From assembly GCF_025949665.1 (NCBI RefSeq), contig NZ_JAPDFT010000001.1:2976001-3040000 (forward strand): a DNA stretch of 64,000 bases, written 5' to 3'. The position numbers and the translations under genes were made by a program. Below the pieces are notes generated by a model, which saw only the letters and a list, made by a program, of their open reading frames with translations, did not search any database and had not been told where the DNA came from. The DNA is from Chryseobacterium viscerum. GTDB taxonomy: Bacteria; Bacteroidota; Bacteroidia; Flavobacteriales; Weeksellaceae. Positions 26,870 to 36,393 of this stretch are shown piece after piece. Position 1 is the first letter of the stretch; each line of letters starts with the position of its first letter.

Positions 26870-27397
26870 ATGAATACTGAAGAAAGCACCTTAGACAGAA
26901 TAAGAACCCGGCCTAGATTTAAAATGTTTACTCATCTTACTAAAGAAGAGTACGCTGAAAATCTGAAAAAATATATGGATGAGCATAAAGATGAGTTTTC
27001 TGGCAACATCAATAAAGAAGTTGCTACCATCTGGGTGAAAACAGAATATGACAACTACTGGAAACCCCGCCTTGCACTGCGGGTAGAAATGGAAGATGAA
27101 CATATAGCGATACGTGGAGTATTTGGACCTAGTTCAGCGGTGTGGACATTCTTCATGTTCCTGTATTTTTCCTTTTCTATTCTCTGGATGACTTTCTTCA
27201 CGATGTACTACGTAGAGAAGCAAATAAAAAGCGCTGAATACCCTTGGGCACTGAGCGCTTCTTTTATCATGTTATTTTTTATTCTTCTTACTTATATTGC
27301 TGCAAGATTCGGGCAGCATAAGGGTAAGGAAGAAATGCTTAAATTGAGAAGGTTTGCTGAGGAATCTACTCTGCAGTTTGAAAAGAAAATCAATTAG
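26870..27397 (+). CDS. small membrane protein of unknown function
   Basis: A 175-residue protein. The N-terminal about 85 residues are charged and cytoplasmic, followed by two membrane segments (about 88-112 and 122-148) and a basic tail (RFGQHKGKEEMLKLRRF). No known domain is recognised. It begins 4 bp after the protease stop, so the two are translated from one message. Its last 8 bp overlap, convergently, the transpeptidase gene. Confidence 0.85.
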   Translation: MNTEESTLDRIRTRPRFKMFTHLTKEEYAENLKKYMDEHKDEFSGNINKEVATIWVKTEYDNYWKPRLALRVEMEDEHIAIRGVFGPSSAVWTFFMFLYFSFSILWMTFFTMYYVEKQIKSAEYPWALSASFIMLFFILLTYIAARFGQHKGKEEMLKLRRFAEESTLQFEKKIN

Positions 27398-28448
27398 ACT
27401 GAGGTTCTATAGGCTTTTCATTCTGAATAGGGGTAGCAGCTGCTTTTGCCGCTTTGATAGAATCCACCACTTTTTCCCTGTTGCTTTGTTCTTTAAGCAT
27501 TCTTGGAACATCTGGTTCAAGAAGCTTAGTCAGTTCCTCAACAGATATATTATTGGCATTAGGATCATCCAGAAGCTTTCGCCAGGGTTTTCTACCGCCC
27601 CACTTATAATCTCCGAATACCATTACTGCTGTACCTTTAGCTTTGGTAGTAGCACCGCCGGGATTCAGAATCCAGGTATCTGCATAGGAATACAGCCATT
27701 TCGCATCTTTTCTCAGCAATCGCAGACAGGAATGTGAAGCAGGATATCCCGGAAGTGTATATTCATGCCATCCGATTCCTCCAATATTATGAATATTGAA
27801 GTTATAAGGAAGTTTCCATTCACTGCTCACCGTAGAAATGGCCAGCTCTTTTTTCCAGTTGGCAAAGGTAAGTCCTCTTGTTGTCTGAGCGGCTTTTTTA
27901 CCCATACTTGTAGGTCCCCATTTCACAAGACTTCCATTGGAATATACCGCAAAAGCCTGTATAGGATAGGAGAAGATAACGAACTTTTTCACCCCGCTTA
28001 ATACATCTAACTGCATTGGGAATGGTGAATAAGCCATCAAAGTTGTATCTATTTTTGCTGGAACTACCAATGTGTCAGCATTCCATTTACTTTTAGAGTC
28101 AAGTCTGTTTAATGCTAAAATAGCAGTACGCTCTCCTACGCTGTATTTCTTACTGTATTCGGCATAGATAGAATCACGCATCTTTTTATCCTTTGGAAGA
28201 ACAAAAGCATTATAAAAACCATTTTCCTGCATTACAGGTGGAACAGATTCTTTCTTTACCACAGCAACAGAATCTTTCTTTATAGAATCCTTTTCTACCT
28301 CCTGAACTTCAGAAGAAGAAACAGTATCTTTAAAAGTATCGCTTATTTTTTCTATTTCCTTTTTACAGGAAACAAGGAAAACTGCGCATAAACATGTATA
28401 AAGAAAGGATTTTTTCACAGATATGTTTTTCATAAATAAATCGGCCAT
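27390..28448 (-). CDS. L,D-transpeptidase (YkuD) lipoprotein
   Basis: A 352-residue lipoprotein. The lipobox is FLVSCKKE in the N-terminal signal. A YkuD domain (about 160-265) has HEYTLPGYPASHSCLRL, whose Cys near residue 240 is the acyl-enzyme nucleophile; GGATTKAKGTAVMVFGDY follows. The typical motif is SHGCxR and here it reads SHSCLR. Such enzymes form 3-3 peptidoglycan crosslinks or attach proteins to the wall. The start may be 28448 or the in-frame ATG at 28430, both giving a signal peptide. The basic, Ala-rich C-terminus has no obvious domain. Confidence 0.9.
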   Translation of the reverse strand: MADLFMKNISVKKSFLYTCLCAVFLVSCKKEIEKISDTFKDTVSSSEVQEVEKDSIKKDSVAVVKKESVPPVMQENGFYNAFVLPKDKKMRDSIYAEYSKKYSVGERTAILALNRLDSKSKWNADTLVVPAKIDTTLMAYSPFPMQLDVLSGVKKFVIFSYPIQAFAVYSNGSLVKWGPTSMGKKAAQTTRGLTFANWKKELAISTVSSEWKLPYNFNIHNIGGIGWHEYTLPGYPASHSCLRLLRKDAKWLYSYADTWILNPGGATTKAKGTAVMVFGDYKWGGRKPWRKLLDDPNANNISVEELTKLLEPDVPRMLKEQSNREKVVDSIKAAKAAATPIQNEKPIEPQSN

Positions 28449-28617
28449 TTAGTTTGGCTACCCAGTACAAATATCAGACCTAAAATTGAATCACAAAAGA
28501 CATTATTAAAAATACCGTAAAAAAACGGAGATTTTATCACTGCAAATGAGGAGTTATAGATGATAAACTCCTTAAGTCTATTGACTTCAAAGGAATTTTC
28601 ACATATTTAAAAGAAGA

Positions 28618-29457
28618 TTATTCTTCTGTCTGTTCTTTCGTGGCAACCCATTCTAAGGTTCCTTTTTTACCGAAGCGGTAGACATCCTGATGCCATCTTG
28701 CTCCACCCCTGCATCCTGTTTTTAAAAGTTTCTTATCTTTTTCTAAAGTCACATCACAAAGGCAGGAACAGCTTGAATGGGAATAATCAGGCTCTTTAAG
28801 TTTTTCAAAACGTTTATTTTCCGGATGGTACAGATAAATATCAAACATCCTGTACACACCCATTCCATCATCAGGAACGGAGAATGCAATATCATCATAA
28901 CCGTCAAAGTTATAATCTTCAATAATACTCTGCCTGGCAAAAGATGGTTTATCCGGAGCCGGAAGTTCTACAGCTGTCTTTTCTCCATCAGGGTAAATAA
29001 TGGTGAAGTGGTTATTATAAAAATGATTAAACGAAAGTAAAGCCCCGTGCAGGAGATATTTGCCGTTTCCATCGTATTTTTTTTCATCCTCAACCATTTC
29101 AAGCGAAAACTTTCTGTTGTCTTTTCCTCTTGTATAGCTAATGTTTGAAGCCTGATGATGCATGATTTCAAATTTGTATACTCCATTTATTTTCCCACCG
29201 ATCATTTCATTCCAGATATAATATTCAATATCCGGCTGACCGTCACTTCTCCCGTCTGTATCAACTTTAAAACTTTTTACCTGTAAAGGAATGATTTCTT
29301 TCTTCCCGGAATACTGCACAAAAGCTCCTTTTCCCTGAGCTCCGTAATAAAGAGTCAGCCTGAACTCTTTTGCTTCTCCGGTAGATTTCAGGATAAAAGG
29401 CTGCGCAGAATATACAGCAGAGAGCATCATAATACAGAATAACAACAATTTTTTCAT
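28618..29457 (-). CDS. secreted protein with FG-GAP-like calcium motif
   Basis: A 279-residue exported protein with a signal peptide (about 1-18, ending YSAQ). A DYNFDGYDDIAF segment near residue 192 is typical of FG-GAP/VCBS or XAC2610-like repeats. A cysteine-rich stretch, SCSCLCDV, follows, with another Cys in LLKTGCRGGARWHQDVYRF. Function unknown. It is the last gene of a three-gene minus-strand group with two small membrane proteins. Confidence 0.8.
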   Translation of the reverse strand: MKKLLLFCIMMLSAVYSAQPFILKSTGEAKEFRLTLYYGAQGKGAFVQYSGKKEIIPLQVKSFKVDTDGRSDGQPDIEYYIWNEMIGGKINGVYKFEIMHHQASNISYTRGKDNRKFSLEMVEDEKKYDGNGKYLLHGALLSFNHFYNNHFTIIYPDGEKTAVELPAPDKPSFARQSIIEDYNFDGYDDIAFSVPDDGMGVYRMFDIYLYHPENKRFEKLKEPDYSHSSCSCLCDVTLEKDKKLLKTGCRGGARWHQDVYRFGKKGTLEWVATKEQTEE

Positions 29458-29466
29458 AGAAGTAAT

Positions 29467-29754
29467 TTAAACAATCAGATTAATCACAAATCTTACCATC
29501 CATAAGAGTACAATCAACAGCAATATTGAAAACTCAACTTTATTGACATTTTTATTTCCGAATTTCCTTACAAGAATCCGGTCTATGATAATCACCAGTA
29601 ATACAGGAATTAAACCGAACAAAATATACATTCCAAATAATCCATCAGAAGCAGACACTCCTGTCATTAGAATAATAGAAGCAGCCGCACCAGCAATTAT
29701 GGCAGTAATTCCTACAATAAAAAAGAGTGTCCAGTTTTGAAATTGTTTTTTCAT
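29467..29754 (-). CDS. small membrane protein, three hydrophobic segments
   Basis: A 95-residue hydrophobic protein with predicted membrane segments at about 8-32, 41-58 and 74-94. No family is recognised. It sits 9 bp upstream of the secreted protein gene at 28618 and 12 bp downstream of the next small membrane protein. Confidence 0.75.
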   Translation of the reverse strand: MKKQFQNWTLFFIVGITAIIAGAAASIILMTGVSASDGLFGMYILFGLIPVLLVIIIDRILVRKFGNKNVNKVEFSILLLIVLLWMVRFVINLIV

Positions 29755-29766
29755 GAATAAATAGTA

Positions 29767-30009
29767 TCAGTTGTTGATTATATTAAAATGGACATTGAAT
29801 CTATAATAATAAAACATCCAGAAAGCCAGCCAAGGCAGATTCATAATCAAAAAAACGATGACTTTCCCGCTTCCAATATTTTCATCTGTAATCGTGAAAA
29901 ATGAAAAAAACAGAATCAGAAATCCACAGGAAACCCATATGGAGATTAGCCAGGTTTTAAGTATTGAGAGCAAAACAAATTTCCTTTTTGACATCCGAAT
30001 TATGTTCAC
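29767..30009 (-). CDS. small membrane protein, two hydrophobic segments
   Basis: An 80-residue protein with two hydrophobic segments (about 15-40 and 48-70). ATG at 29994 (MSKRKF) may be the true start, since five residues before it add little. First gene of the group 30009-28618; no function recognised. Confidence 0.65.
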   Translation of the reverse strand: MNIIRMSKRKFVLLSILKTWLISIWVSCGFLILFFSFFTITDENIGSGKVIVFLIMNLPWLAFWMFYYYRFNVHFNIINN

Positions 30010-30168
30010 TAGCTAAAATAACAATATCCGCTCAATATACAAAACAGGAAAAAATACCTGCCAGAATTGATATCTTAATTATTGTCTGTTCTTCTAAATT
30101 GATATTTAATAATTTGTTAAAGATGCCATGCTCATATTATCTATAATTTTGGCAAAATATCAGTTATC

Positions 30169-31218
30169 ATGTTATACATCATTATGGTAGTTGTACTACA
30201 GGCACTTATCACGCTTACTCTGCTTATCTCGCTTATCAAAAACAGAGAATCTGTACTGAATATGCTGCTATTGTATATTGGAGTGGTCACACTGGATATG
30301 GGATATGAGTATTTCATCATTCAAAAGTTCGGTTATGAATCTGTTTTATATGAGATTCCGGGAAGTCTCCGTGTTTTTAAAGGGCTTATTTTTCTTTATA
30401 TCACTACGCATTTAATTCATGCAAAATGGAGAGATAAACTTAAATACCTGATTGTTCCGTTAACATTGGTTGTTATTCATCATGCCATTGCCCTTTCTGC
30501 GAAGATGCTTGACCTTTCCTGGGCAGATCTGGCTATCAGATCTTATAAATCCTACTTCGTTTATTACAGCTGTTATTGGATTGCCTGCCTTGTTCTATGT
30601 ATTTATTTACTGACAAGATACCGCAAAAACATCACTCATCCTGCAGCCGGTAATTTTCGTTATCTGGTTTGTTATGTATTACTGGGAGTATTGATTTTCT
30701 GGACGGTCTATCAATTGGGTTGGGATACTCTGATCTATCAGAAGATTTACAACCTCCTGTTTCTTTTTCAATTCGGATGGATTTTGTACGTTTATATTTT
30801 AACGTACCAGCACAAACTGCAGGAACAGCAGAATACTGCACAATTTTCCGCTCCTAAAGAAACCTATCAGTATAAAGATCTTTCAAAAATAGATTTTGAG
30901 GCTGTACAAAATGCCATTACCTCTTTCTATCAGGAGAGTCATGATTATCTTGATGAGGAATTTACTTTAGACCAGCTCTCAGGTCATCTGAAAATAAACA
31001 AGGCGGATTTAAGCATCACTTTTAATAAACATCTCCATTCCAATTTCCACGAATATACCAACAGAAGCCGTATACAGCATTTTAAACAGATCTTATCAGA
31101 AGATCCTTCAGCAAATGTTACAGATCTTGCGTTTCAATGTGGTTTTAAATCCAAATCTACTTTTTATAAATATTTTAAAAAGGAATTTGATTGTCTTCCT
31201 TCTCAGCTTGTCCATTAG
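30169..31218 (+). CDS. membrane-bound AraC-type transcriptional regulator
   Basis: A 349-residue protein. The first about 220 residues form about seven membrane helices, and the C-terminal part (about 250-348) is an AraC-type double helix-turn-helix (FTLDQLSGHLKINKADLSITFNKHL and VTDLAFQCGFKSKSTFYKYFKKEF). This fuses a membrane sensor directly to DNA binding, without a kinase. It stands 135 bp before the TonB receptor and PLC genes, the likely targets. A -7 box TAATTTTG lies at 30144-30151, 17 nt before the ATG. Confidence 0.92.
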   Translation: MLYIIMVVVLQALITLTLLISLIKNRESVLNMLLLYIGVVTLDMGYEYFIIQKFGYESVLYEIPGSLRVFKGLIFLYITTHLIHAKWRDKLKYLIVPLTLVVIHHAIALSAKMLDLSWADLAIRSYKSYFVYYSCYWIACLVLCIYLLTRYRKNITHPAAGNFRYLVCYVLLGVLIFWTVYQLGWDTLIYQKIYNLLFLFQFGWILYVYILTYQHKLQEQQNTAQFSAPKETYQYKDLSKIDFEAVQNAITSFYQESHDYLDEEFTLDQLSGHLKINKADLSITFNKHLHSNFHEYTNRSRIQHFKQILSEDPSANVTDLAFQCGFKSKSTFYKYFKKEFDCLPSQLVH

Positions 31219-31353
31219 TTACAATTATTTAATATTAGCAACTTGCTGATTTACAGTATATTTTACCTCAAACTCAACAGAAGGAGTTGCATAAAATTTA
31301 AATGAACCAAAACTTTTGAGGGAGCTGACATCTTTGCACCAAACTTTATAAGG

Positions 31354-34200
31354 ATGTCACGAGAAAGACTTTTTTTAACAAAAGCAGCATTTTTTCTTCT
31401 TGGGCCTTTGGCCTTTGCACAAACCACCGTTCACGGAACTGTAGTAGACAGTCAGGGAAACCTTCCCAATGCCCTTGTTTATATTGAAAACAGCGGACAG
31501 AAGGTAACTTCTGACACTGATGGTTCTTTTGTTCTCAATAATGTTTATGACGGCAGTTATAAGCTTGTTGTAGAATATAAAGGATATGATAATGTTTATA
31601 TTCCTTTCACCATTACAGATAAAAAGGAGGTAGATCTTGGTTTAATTAAATTCGGAGCTAAGTTTAAAGAAAACAATCTTCAGGAGGTAGTGGTTACCAG
31701 TGTGTATAAAGCATCACAGGCCAGAGCGATTACCATGAAGAAAAACTCCAATACGATTACAGAAGTACTCTCTGCCGATGCCATCGGGAAACTGCCAGAT
31801 CGGAATGCCGCAGATGCCGTACAGCGCATGCAAGGTGTTTCTATTGAAAGGGATATGGGGGAAGGACGTTTTGTAGCGGTAAGAGGAACACCTATACAAT
31901 GGACTGCTTCTACCCTGAATGGCAACAGAATGCCGAGTGCCAGCGGTGATAATGCCAACCGGGGAATTCAGATGGATATCTTCCCTTCGGAACTTATTCA
32001 GAATGTACGTTTGTCTAAGGCTTTAACTCCCGATCTTGACGGGGATGCCATTGGCGGAAATGTGGATTTTATCACAAAAACCTCACCCAATAAGGAGACT
32101 CTGGCTCTAAGTATGGCTACAGGCTACGTCAATATGTCTAAGTCTCCTACTTACAATACATCTATCGTTTATGGAAATAAAATTACCGATAAGCTGAAAT
32201 TCATTACCTCAGCAGTGATCTGGGAGCGTTCTACCGCTATTGACCAGATGAGAAATATTTACAACTATGGACTGAAAGATAAAACAGCTTCTTATTCCAT
32301 CAATCAGCTTCAGCTTCGGGATTATCTTGCAAACCGCAGAACTTTGGGATTCAATATGGGACTGGATTATGAGATAGACAGTAGGAACAAATTATATGCA
32401 AAAGCATTATACAGCCAGTACAAAGACGGTCAGTCCGTAAGGGAGACCTATTTTAATTTTGACAGTAAAAATGTTCTTCTTCAGGCTCGTCATGCAGATT
32501 ATCTTACGGATCTGTATTCTATGCAGCTGGGTGGTAATCATCAGGTGGGGCAGCGTATGGAGGTAAACTGGTCCTTATCCAAAGCGCGTTCTGAGTTTAA
32601 ATTCAATTCTCCTGACAATCTTGAAAAAGATCAAAGAGGTTACCCTATCATTAATTTCACACAAGCTATGACCTATGGAAATCTATCCGCTGACGGAAGA
32701 AAATATATGGCGATGGATGCTCCGGATGGTATTGGTGATACCGGAAGATATTCTCTTCCTTATAACCAGCAGGCTATCACAGCAGACAAACTTAGATTGA
32801 ATCAGATTATCCTGAGCCAGAACCATAACAGTGAGACAGACCTCAGAGGGCAGATTGATATCAAATATAAAGCAGCAGATAATTTTGAAATTAAATTCGG
32901 GACCAAATACAATAATAAGAATAAAATCGTCGACAGTTCTGTGCTGGTCTGGATGCCAAAATCATCATTGGGGATTCCCGGAACTCCGGTAACTTTTCTG
33001 AATCAGCTTGAGCGTGAAGCTTTTAAGTACAAAGGAGGTTTCATGAACCCATTAGGTAATCCTTACAATGCAGTAATCATTGATCAGATTACCAATGCAC
33101 AGATCGACCAGATGTATAACCCGAGTACACAAAACAGCCTGGGACTGATGCAGGTAAGCAGTAAGGACAGCAATTCAAATGTTACAAGCTCCTACAGAGG
33201 CACTGAAAATGTATGGGCAGCATATCTGATGGGAACCTGGAAAATTTCAGACCAGCTTCAGGTATTGGGAGGTTTCAGAAATGAATATAATGACGTTACT
33301 TTCTGGGGCAAAAAAGTAATCTCTGATAAAGACAGTACAACGGAAGACATTAAAGACAATAAAACCTATAATGTAGTACTTCCTATGGTCAATATGAAAT
33401 GGAATATCAGTAATGACCGGATCCTGAGACTGGCCTACACCCGTTCTTTTGCAAGACCGGATTTTAACGATCTGAACCCCGGAACCATCGTCAATGATAT
33501 TACCAATACCATCACCCAGGGAAATACAAAGCTGGATCCTACATTTTCAAATAATTTTGATCTTATGTTTGAAAATTACTTTGGAAAACTGGACTTGATA
33601 ACAGCCGGAGTATTCTATAAAGATATCACCAATCTTATCTACAAAGATCAGTCTGTAGTAGATCTTGCCGGAAGAACTTATACTTTCACAGCCCCTAAAA
33701 ATCTGGAGGGAGCTAAACTCTTCGGCTTTGAATTCGGAATATCCAAACGTTTTGAAAACCTACCCGGATTTTTGAAAAACATCGGTTTTGAAGGAAACTA
33801 CACCTATATCTCTTCCAAAATGAATATGCCGGTGTACGAAAACGGCAAGCAAACCGGAACAATGTCTACCACAATTCCCAATCAGGCAAAACATATTTTC
33901 AATACCATTCTGTTCTATGAAACCAGTAAGATGATGATCCGTCTGGCAGGAAATTATAAAGGAAATTATGTAAGCGAAATCAGAGCGGCTGCAGGTGCAG
34001 ATCATTATCAGTATTTTGACAAAAACTTCACGGTAGACCTTTCCACTTCTTACAGCCTTACAAAAAAGGTCCGTCTGTTTGTAGAGCTGAATAATATTTT
34101 TAATGAACCCAACCGCTATTATATGGGAACAAAAGACCGTGTGGAAAATATTTCTTACTCAGGAATACGAGGGCAGCTGGGTTTCAATTTCAATTTTTAA
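31354..34200 (+). CDS. TonB-dependent outer-membrane receptor
   Basis: A 948-residue receptor. Signal peptide (about 1-23, ending AFAQ), a carboxypeptidase-regulatory-like domain (about 24-105, VHGTVVDSQGNLPNALVYIENSG), a plug (about 115-250, ADAVQRMQGVSIERDMGEGRFVAVRG), and a 22-strand barrel to residue 948 ending in GQLGFNFNF. The plug type fits the TIGR01782-like family rather than SusC, and no SusD partner is present. The PLC-like gene starts 21 bp downstream, so the ligand may come from its reaction. Confidence 0.95.
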   Translation: MSRERLFLTKAAFFLLGPLAFAQTTVHGTVVDSQGNLPNALVYIENSGQKVTSDTDGSFVLNNVYDGSYKLVVEYKGYDNVYIPFTITDKKEVDLGLIKFGAKFKENNLQEVVVTSVYKASQARAITMKKNSNTITEVLSADAIGKLPDRNAADAVQRMQGVSIERDMGEGRFVAVRGTPIQWTASTLNGNRMPSASGDNANRGIQMDIFPSELIQNVRLSKALTPDLDGDAIGGNVDFITKTSPNKETLALSMATGYVNMSKSPTYNTSIVYGNKITDKLKFITSAVIWERSTAIDQMRNIYNYGLKDKTASYSINQLQLRDYLANRRTLGFNMGLDYEIDSRNKLYAKALYSQYKDGQSVRETYFNFDSKNVLLQARHADYLTDLYSMQLGGNHQVGQRMEVNWSLSKARSEFKFNSPDNLEKDQRGYPIINFTQAMTYGNLSADGRKYMAMDAPDGIGDTGRYSLPYNQQAITADKLRLNQIILSQNHNSETDLRGQIDIKYKAADNFEIKFGTKYNNKNKIVDSSVLVWMPKSSLGIPGTPVTFLNQLEREAFKYKGGFMNPLGNPYNAVIIDQITNAQIDQMYNPSTQNSLGLMQVSSKDSNSNVTSSYRGTENVWAAYLMGTWKISDQLQVLGGFRNEYNDVTFWGKKVISDKDSTTEDIKDNKTYNVVLPMVNMKWNISNDRILRLAYTRSFARPDFNDLNPGTIVNDITNTITQGNTKLDPTFSNNFDLMFENYFGKLDLITAGVFYKDITNLIYKDQSVVDLAGRTYTFTAPKNLEGAKLFGFEFGISKRFENLPGFLKNIGFEGNYTYISSKMNMPVYENGKQTGTMSTTIPNQAKHIFNTILFYETSKMMIRLAGNYKGNYVSEIRAAAGADHYQYFDKNFTVDLSTSYSLTKKVRLFVELNNIFNEPNRYYMGTKDRVENISYSGIRGQLGFNFNF

Positions 34201-34221
34201 TCAAAAGTTTTTTTTATTCAT

Positions 34222-35403
34222 ATGAAAAAGTATATGTATGGAGCTGCATTTTGTATGACAGCACTACTGCAGGCACAGGATAAATGCCAGAATATAAGAA
34301 TCAATCAACTGCAGGTTGTAGGAACTCATAATTCATACGCTCAGCCGGCTGATCCTAAAGTACTGGATCTGGTAACTCCTATCATCAATGGAATGATGCA
34401 GAAATACAGCAGTATGATGTCTGAAGAGCAAAAAGCTAAATTTAAAGAGTATCACCCTTACGGAATGGACCTGAAAGAAGGATTGAACTATAATCACCCT
34501 GACTTCACTGAACAGCTCAACGCTAATCTGAGGGGCCTGGAAATAGATGTCTATTATGATCCGGAAGGCAGCAGATTCAGTCATCCCGCCACGTATGAAG
34601 TATTAAAAACCAAAGGAGTCACTGATTTGGCATCTTTCAGTACAAAAGATATGGATCAGCCGGGTTTCAAAGTACTGCATATGGCAGATATTGATTTCAG
34701 AACTCATTATCCGACTTTGAGAGATGCGCTTACTGCTCTTAAAACATGGTCAGATCAGCATCCCGGACACTCTCCTATTTTTATGATGATCGAAGCAAAG
34801 GATTCAGGATTTCCAATTCTTGAAAACAGCACAAAAGTCCTTCCTTTTGATAAAAAAGCCTATGATGATCTGGATGGAGAAATTGTAAAATACCTTGGTA
34901 AAGACAAGATCATCACTCCAAAAGAGGTTCAGGGTAAATACCATACGCTCAAAGAAGCTGTAACTCACAATAACTGGCCTAAACTGAACGATAGCAAAGG
35001 TAAATTCATTTTTATGCTGCTTCCCGGAAGTGCCGGAACTTTATCTTCAAAAAACAATCCTTATCTCATAGACGGTTCTTTAAAAGAAAGAGTGATGTTC
35101 CTGAACAGTGAACCTGATGATTCTTTCGCAGGATTTATTCTACGGGATAATGCCATTGTAAGACAGAAAGAGATACAGAATCTGGTAAAACAGGGCTTTA
35201 TGGTAAGAACCAGATCAGATATTGAAACCTATGAAGCCAAAACCAATGATTTCACACGCTCTAAAGCAGCTTTCAGCAGTGGTGCCCAGGTTATTTCCAC
35301 TGATTTTTTCCGTCCGGGAAATACATATGGAACCCCTTATTTTGTACAGCCTCCCCAAAGGAAAGATTATCTTAACAACCCTCTAAATTCTTCATGCAAA
35401 TAA
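34222..35403 (+). CDS. secreted Ca2+-dependent phosphoinositide phospholipase C-like enzyme
   Basis: A 393-residue enzyme. The signal peptide (about 1-19, ending LLQAQ) is followed by a PI-PLC-type TIM-barrel domain: VVGTHNSYA near residue 33, RGLEIDVYYD near 106 and HMADIDFRTHYPTLRDAL. The family includes Ca2+-dependent PI-PLC C1-like proteins; the actual substrate may be a phosphoinositide or another phosphodiester. It is in one transcription unit with the TonB receptor, and a strong terminator follows. Confidence 0.88.
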   Translation: MKKYMYGAAFCMTALLQAQDKCQNIRINQLQVVGTHNSYAQPADPKVLDLVTPIINGMMQKYSSMMSEEQKAKFKEYHPYGMDLKEGLNYNHPDFTEQLNANLRGLEIDVYYDPEGSRFSHPATYEVLKTKGVTDLASFSTKDMDQPGFKVLHMADIDFRTHYPTLRDALTALKTWSDQHPGHSPIFMMIEAKDSGFPILENSTKVLPFDKKAYDDLDGEIVKYLGKDKIITPKEVQGKYHTLKEAVTHNNWPKLNDSKGKFIFMLLPGSAGTLSSKNNPYLIDGSLKERVMFLNSEPDDSFAGFILRDNAIVRQKEIQNLVKQGFMVRTRSDIETYEAKTNDFTRSKAAFSSGAQVISTDFFRPGNTYGTPYFVQPPQRKDYLNNPLNSSCK

Positions 35404-35405
35404 AT

Positions 35406-35441
35406 AACAAGCCGGTTCTGCTCAGAACCGGCTTGTTACTT
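35406..35441 (+). terminator. rho-independent terminator
   Basis: AACAAGCCGGTTCT pairs perfectly with AGAACCGGCTTGTT around GCTC, just after the PLC-like gene; it may also serve the convergent HxlR gene. Confidence 0.92.
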
Positions 35442-35460
35442 TAAAAATAACTTTCCACTT

Positions 35461-35787
35461 TTATATTAAACCTTCCAATTGTTGAAAAATGGGAATCAAT
35501 GCTTTTCCTTTTTTAGTAAGATTATATTCTACGTGTAAAGGCTTTTGCCTGATGACCACTCTCTCCAATAAATTCATTTCTTCCAGCTCTCTCAATGCAA
35601 TGGATAATGACTGTTTATTAGATCCTTCTATGTCGCGCAGCAAACTGCTAAAACGCAAAGTTGACTTAATTGCCAAACTCAGTATTTCCGGTTTCAATTT
35701 CCCTGAAATGGATTTTAAAAGCTTTTGAACAGGACATATTTCTTTACCCTCGGCTGAGGTTTTATTAGTCAGTTTTTTTTGACTCAT
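35461..35787 (-). CDS. HxlR family transcriptional regulator
   Basis: A 108-residue winged-helix protein. CPVQKLLKSISGKLKPEIL, RFSSLLRDIEGSNKQSLSIALREL and LHVEYNLTKKGKALIPI match the HxlR pattern of redox- or aldehyde-responsive regulators; the conserved Cys near residue 18 may be a sensor. No divergent target is adjacent: the upstream region is the long gap before the FISUMP protein gene. Confidence 0.9.
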   Translation of the reverse strand: MSQKKLTNKTSAEGKEICPVQKLLKSISGKLKPEILSLAIKSTLRFSSLLRDIEGSNKQSLSIALRELEEMNLLERVVIRQKPLHVEYNLTKKGKALIPIFQQLEGLI

Positions 35788-36393
35788 TGTGTGTTTTTTT
35801 TAATATTGTATATTTGCAAAAATAATAGTTATCAACAGATTAATGCAATTTCACATCAACATTTATTGAAAATATTATAAAAAGTGTAAAAAAATCAATA
35901 TAAAATTCTCATTAATATAATATTTATTTTATGATGATTGTTTCTGATTTGCTCTGGTTATAAATTTGCATAATTGTAATAATTGATTATCCATTATTTT
36001 TTATAAAAACTAAAAACACAAACATGAAAAAAAAATCTTTATCCCCAATCCTGACCGCAATATATTCTATTGTTCCGTCCTACGCTCCACTACAAGGCCA
36101 CACATGGAAGATCTGCAATAATCATTTATATCCTAAAACTGTATTATTCAACGGCTTACCAATATAACCCAGGTTTCCTTATCGTGATTTCGTCATGAAA
36201 AAGAAACGGTCATAATGAATAATCGATCCTACAAGTCCGACCAAGTCAACAACTATCTTATTTTCAGATGATTATTATTTTAAAGTAGATCTGCTTTATT
36301 ATACATCTTCTTTATCTGTGATGGAGGAATTTGCAATTACCATAGAATTTGAATACAAGTTATTCAGAGGGTCAAATATTAATCTAAAAAAAC
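35788..36393. other. 606-bp intergenic region
   Basis: AT-rich, with the promoter side of the HxlR gene on the left. The only reading frame with any coding look is the 47-codon one at 36024. The rest appears non-coding, with no clear repeats or RNA. Confidence 0.6.
36024..36167 (+). pseudogene. possible signal-peptide-encoding gene remnant (47 codons)
   Basis: ATG AAA AAA AAA opens a short frame whose product starts MKKKSLSPILTAIYSIVPSY, a plausible Sec signal, but then stops 27 codons later without a domain. It may be the 5' end of a decayed secreted-protein gene, or a chance frame. It lies 227 bp before the FISUMP protein gene. Confidence 0.3.

Noticed and set aside
28550-28571. GGAGTT/AACTCC hairpin as terminator of the secreted-protein gene at 28618
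   Set aside because: There is no T-run after it on the minus strand and it lies about 50 bp away; support is too weak.
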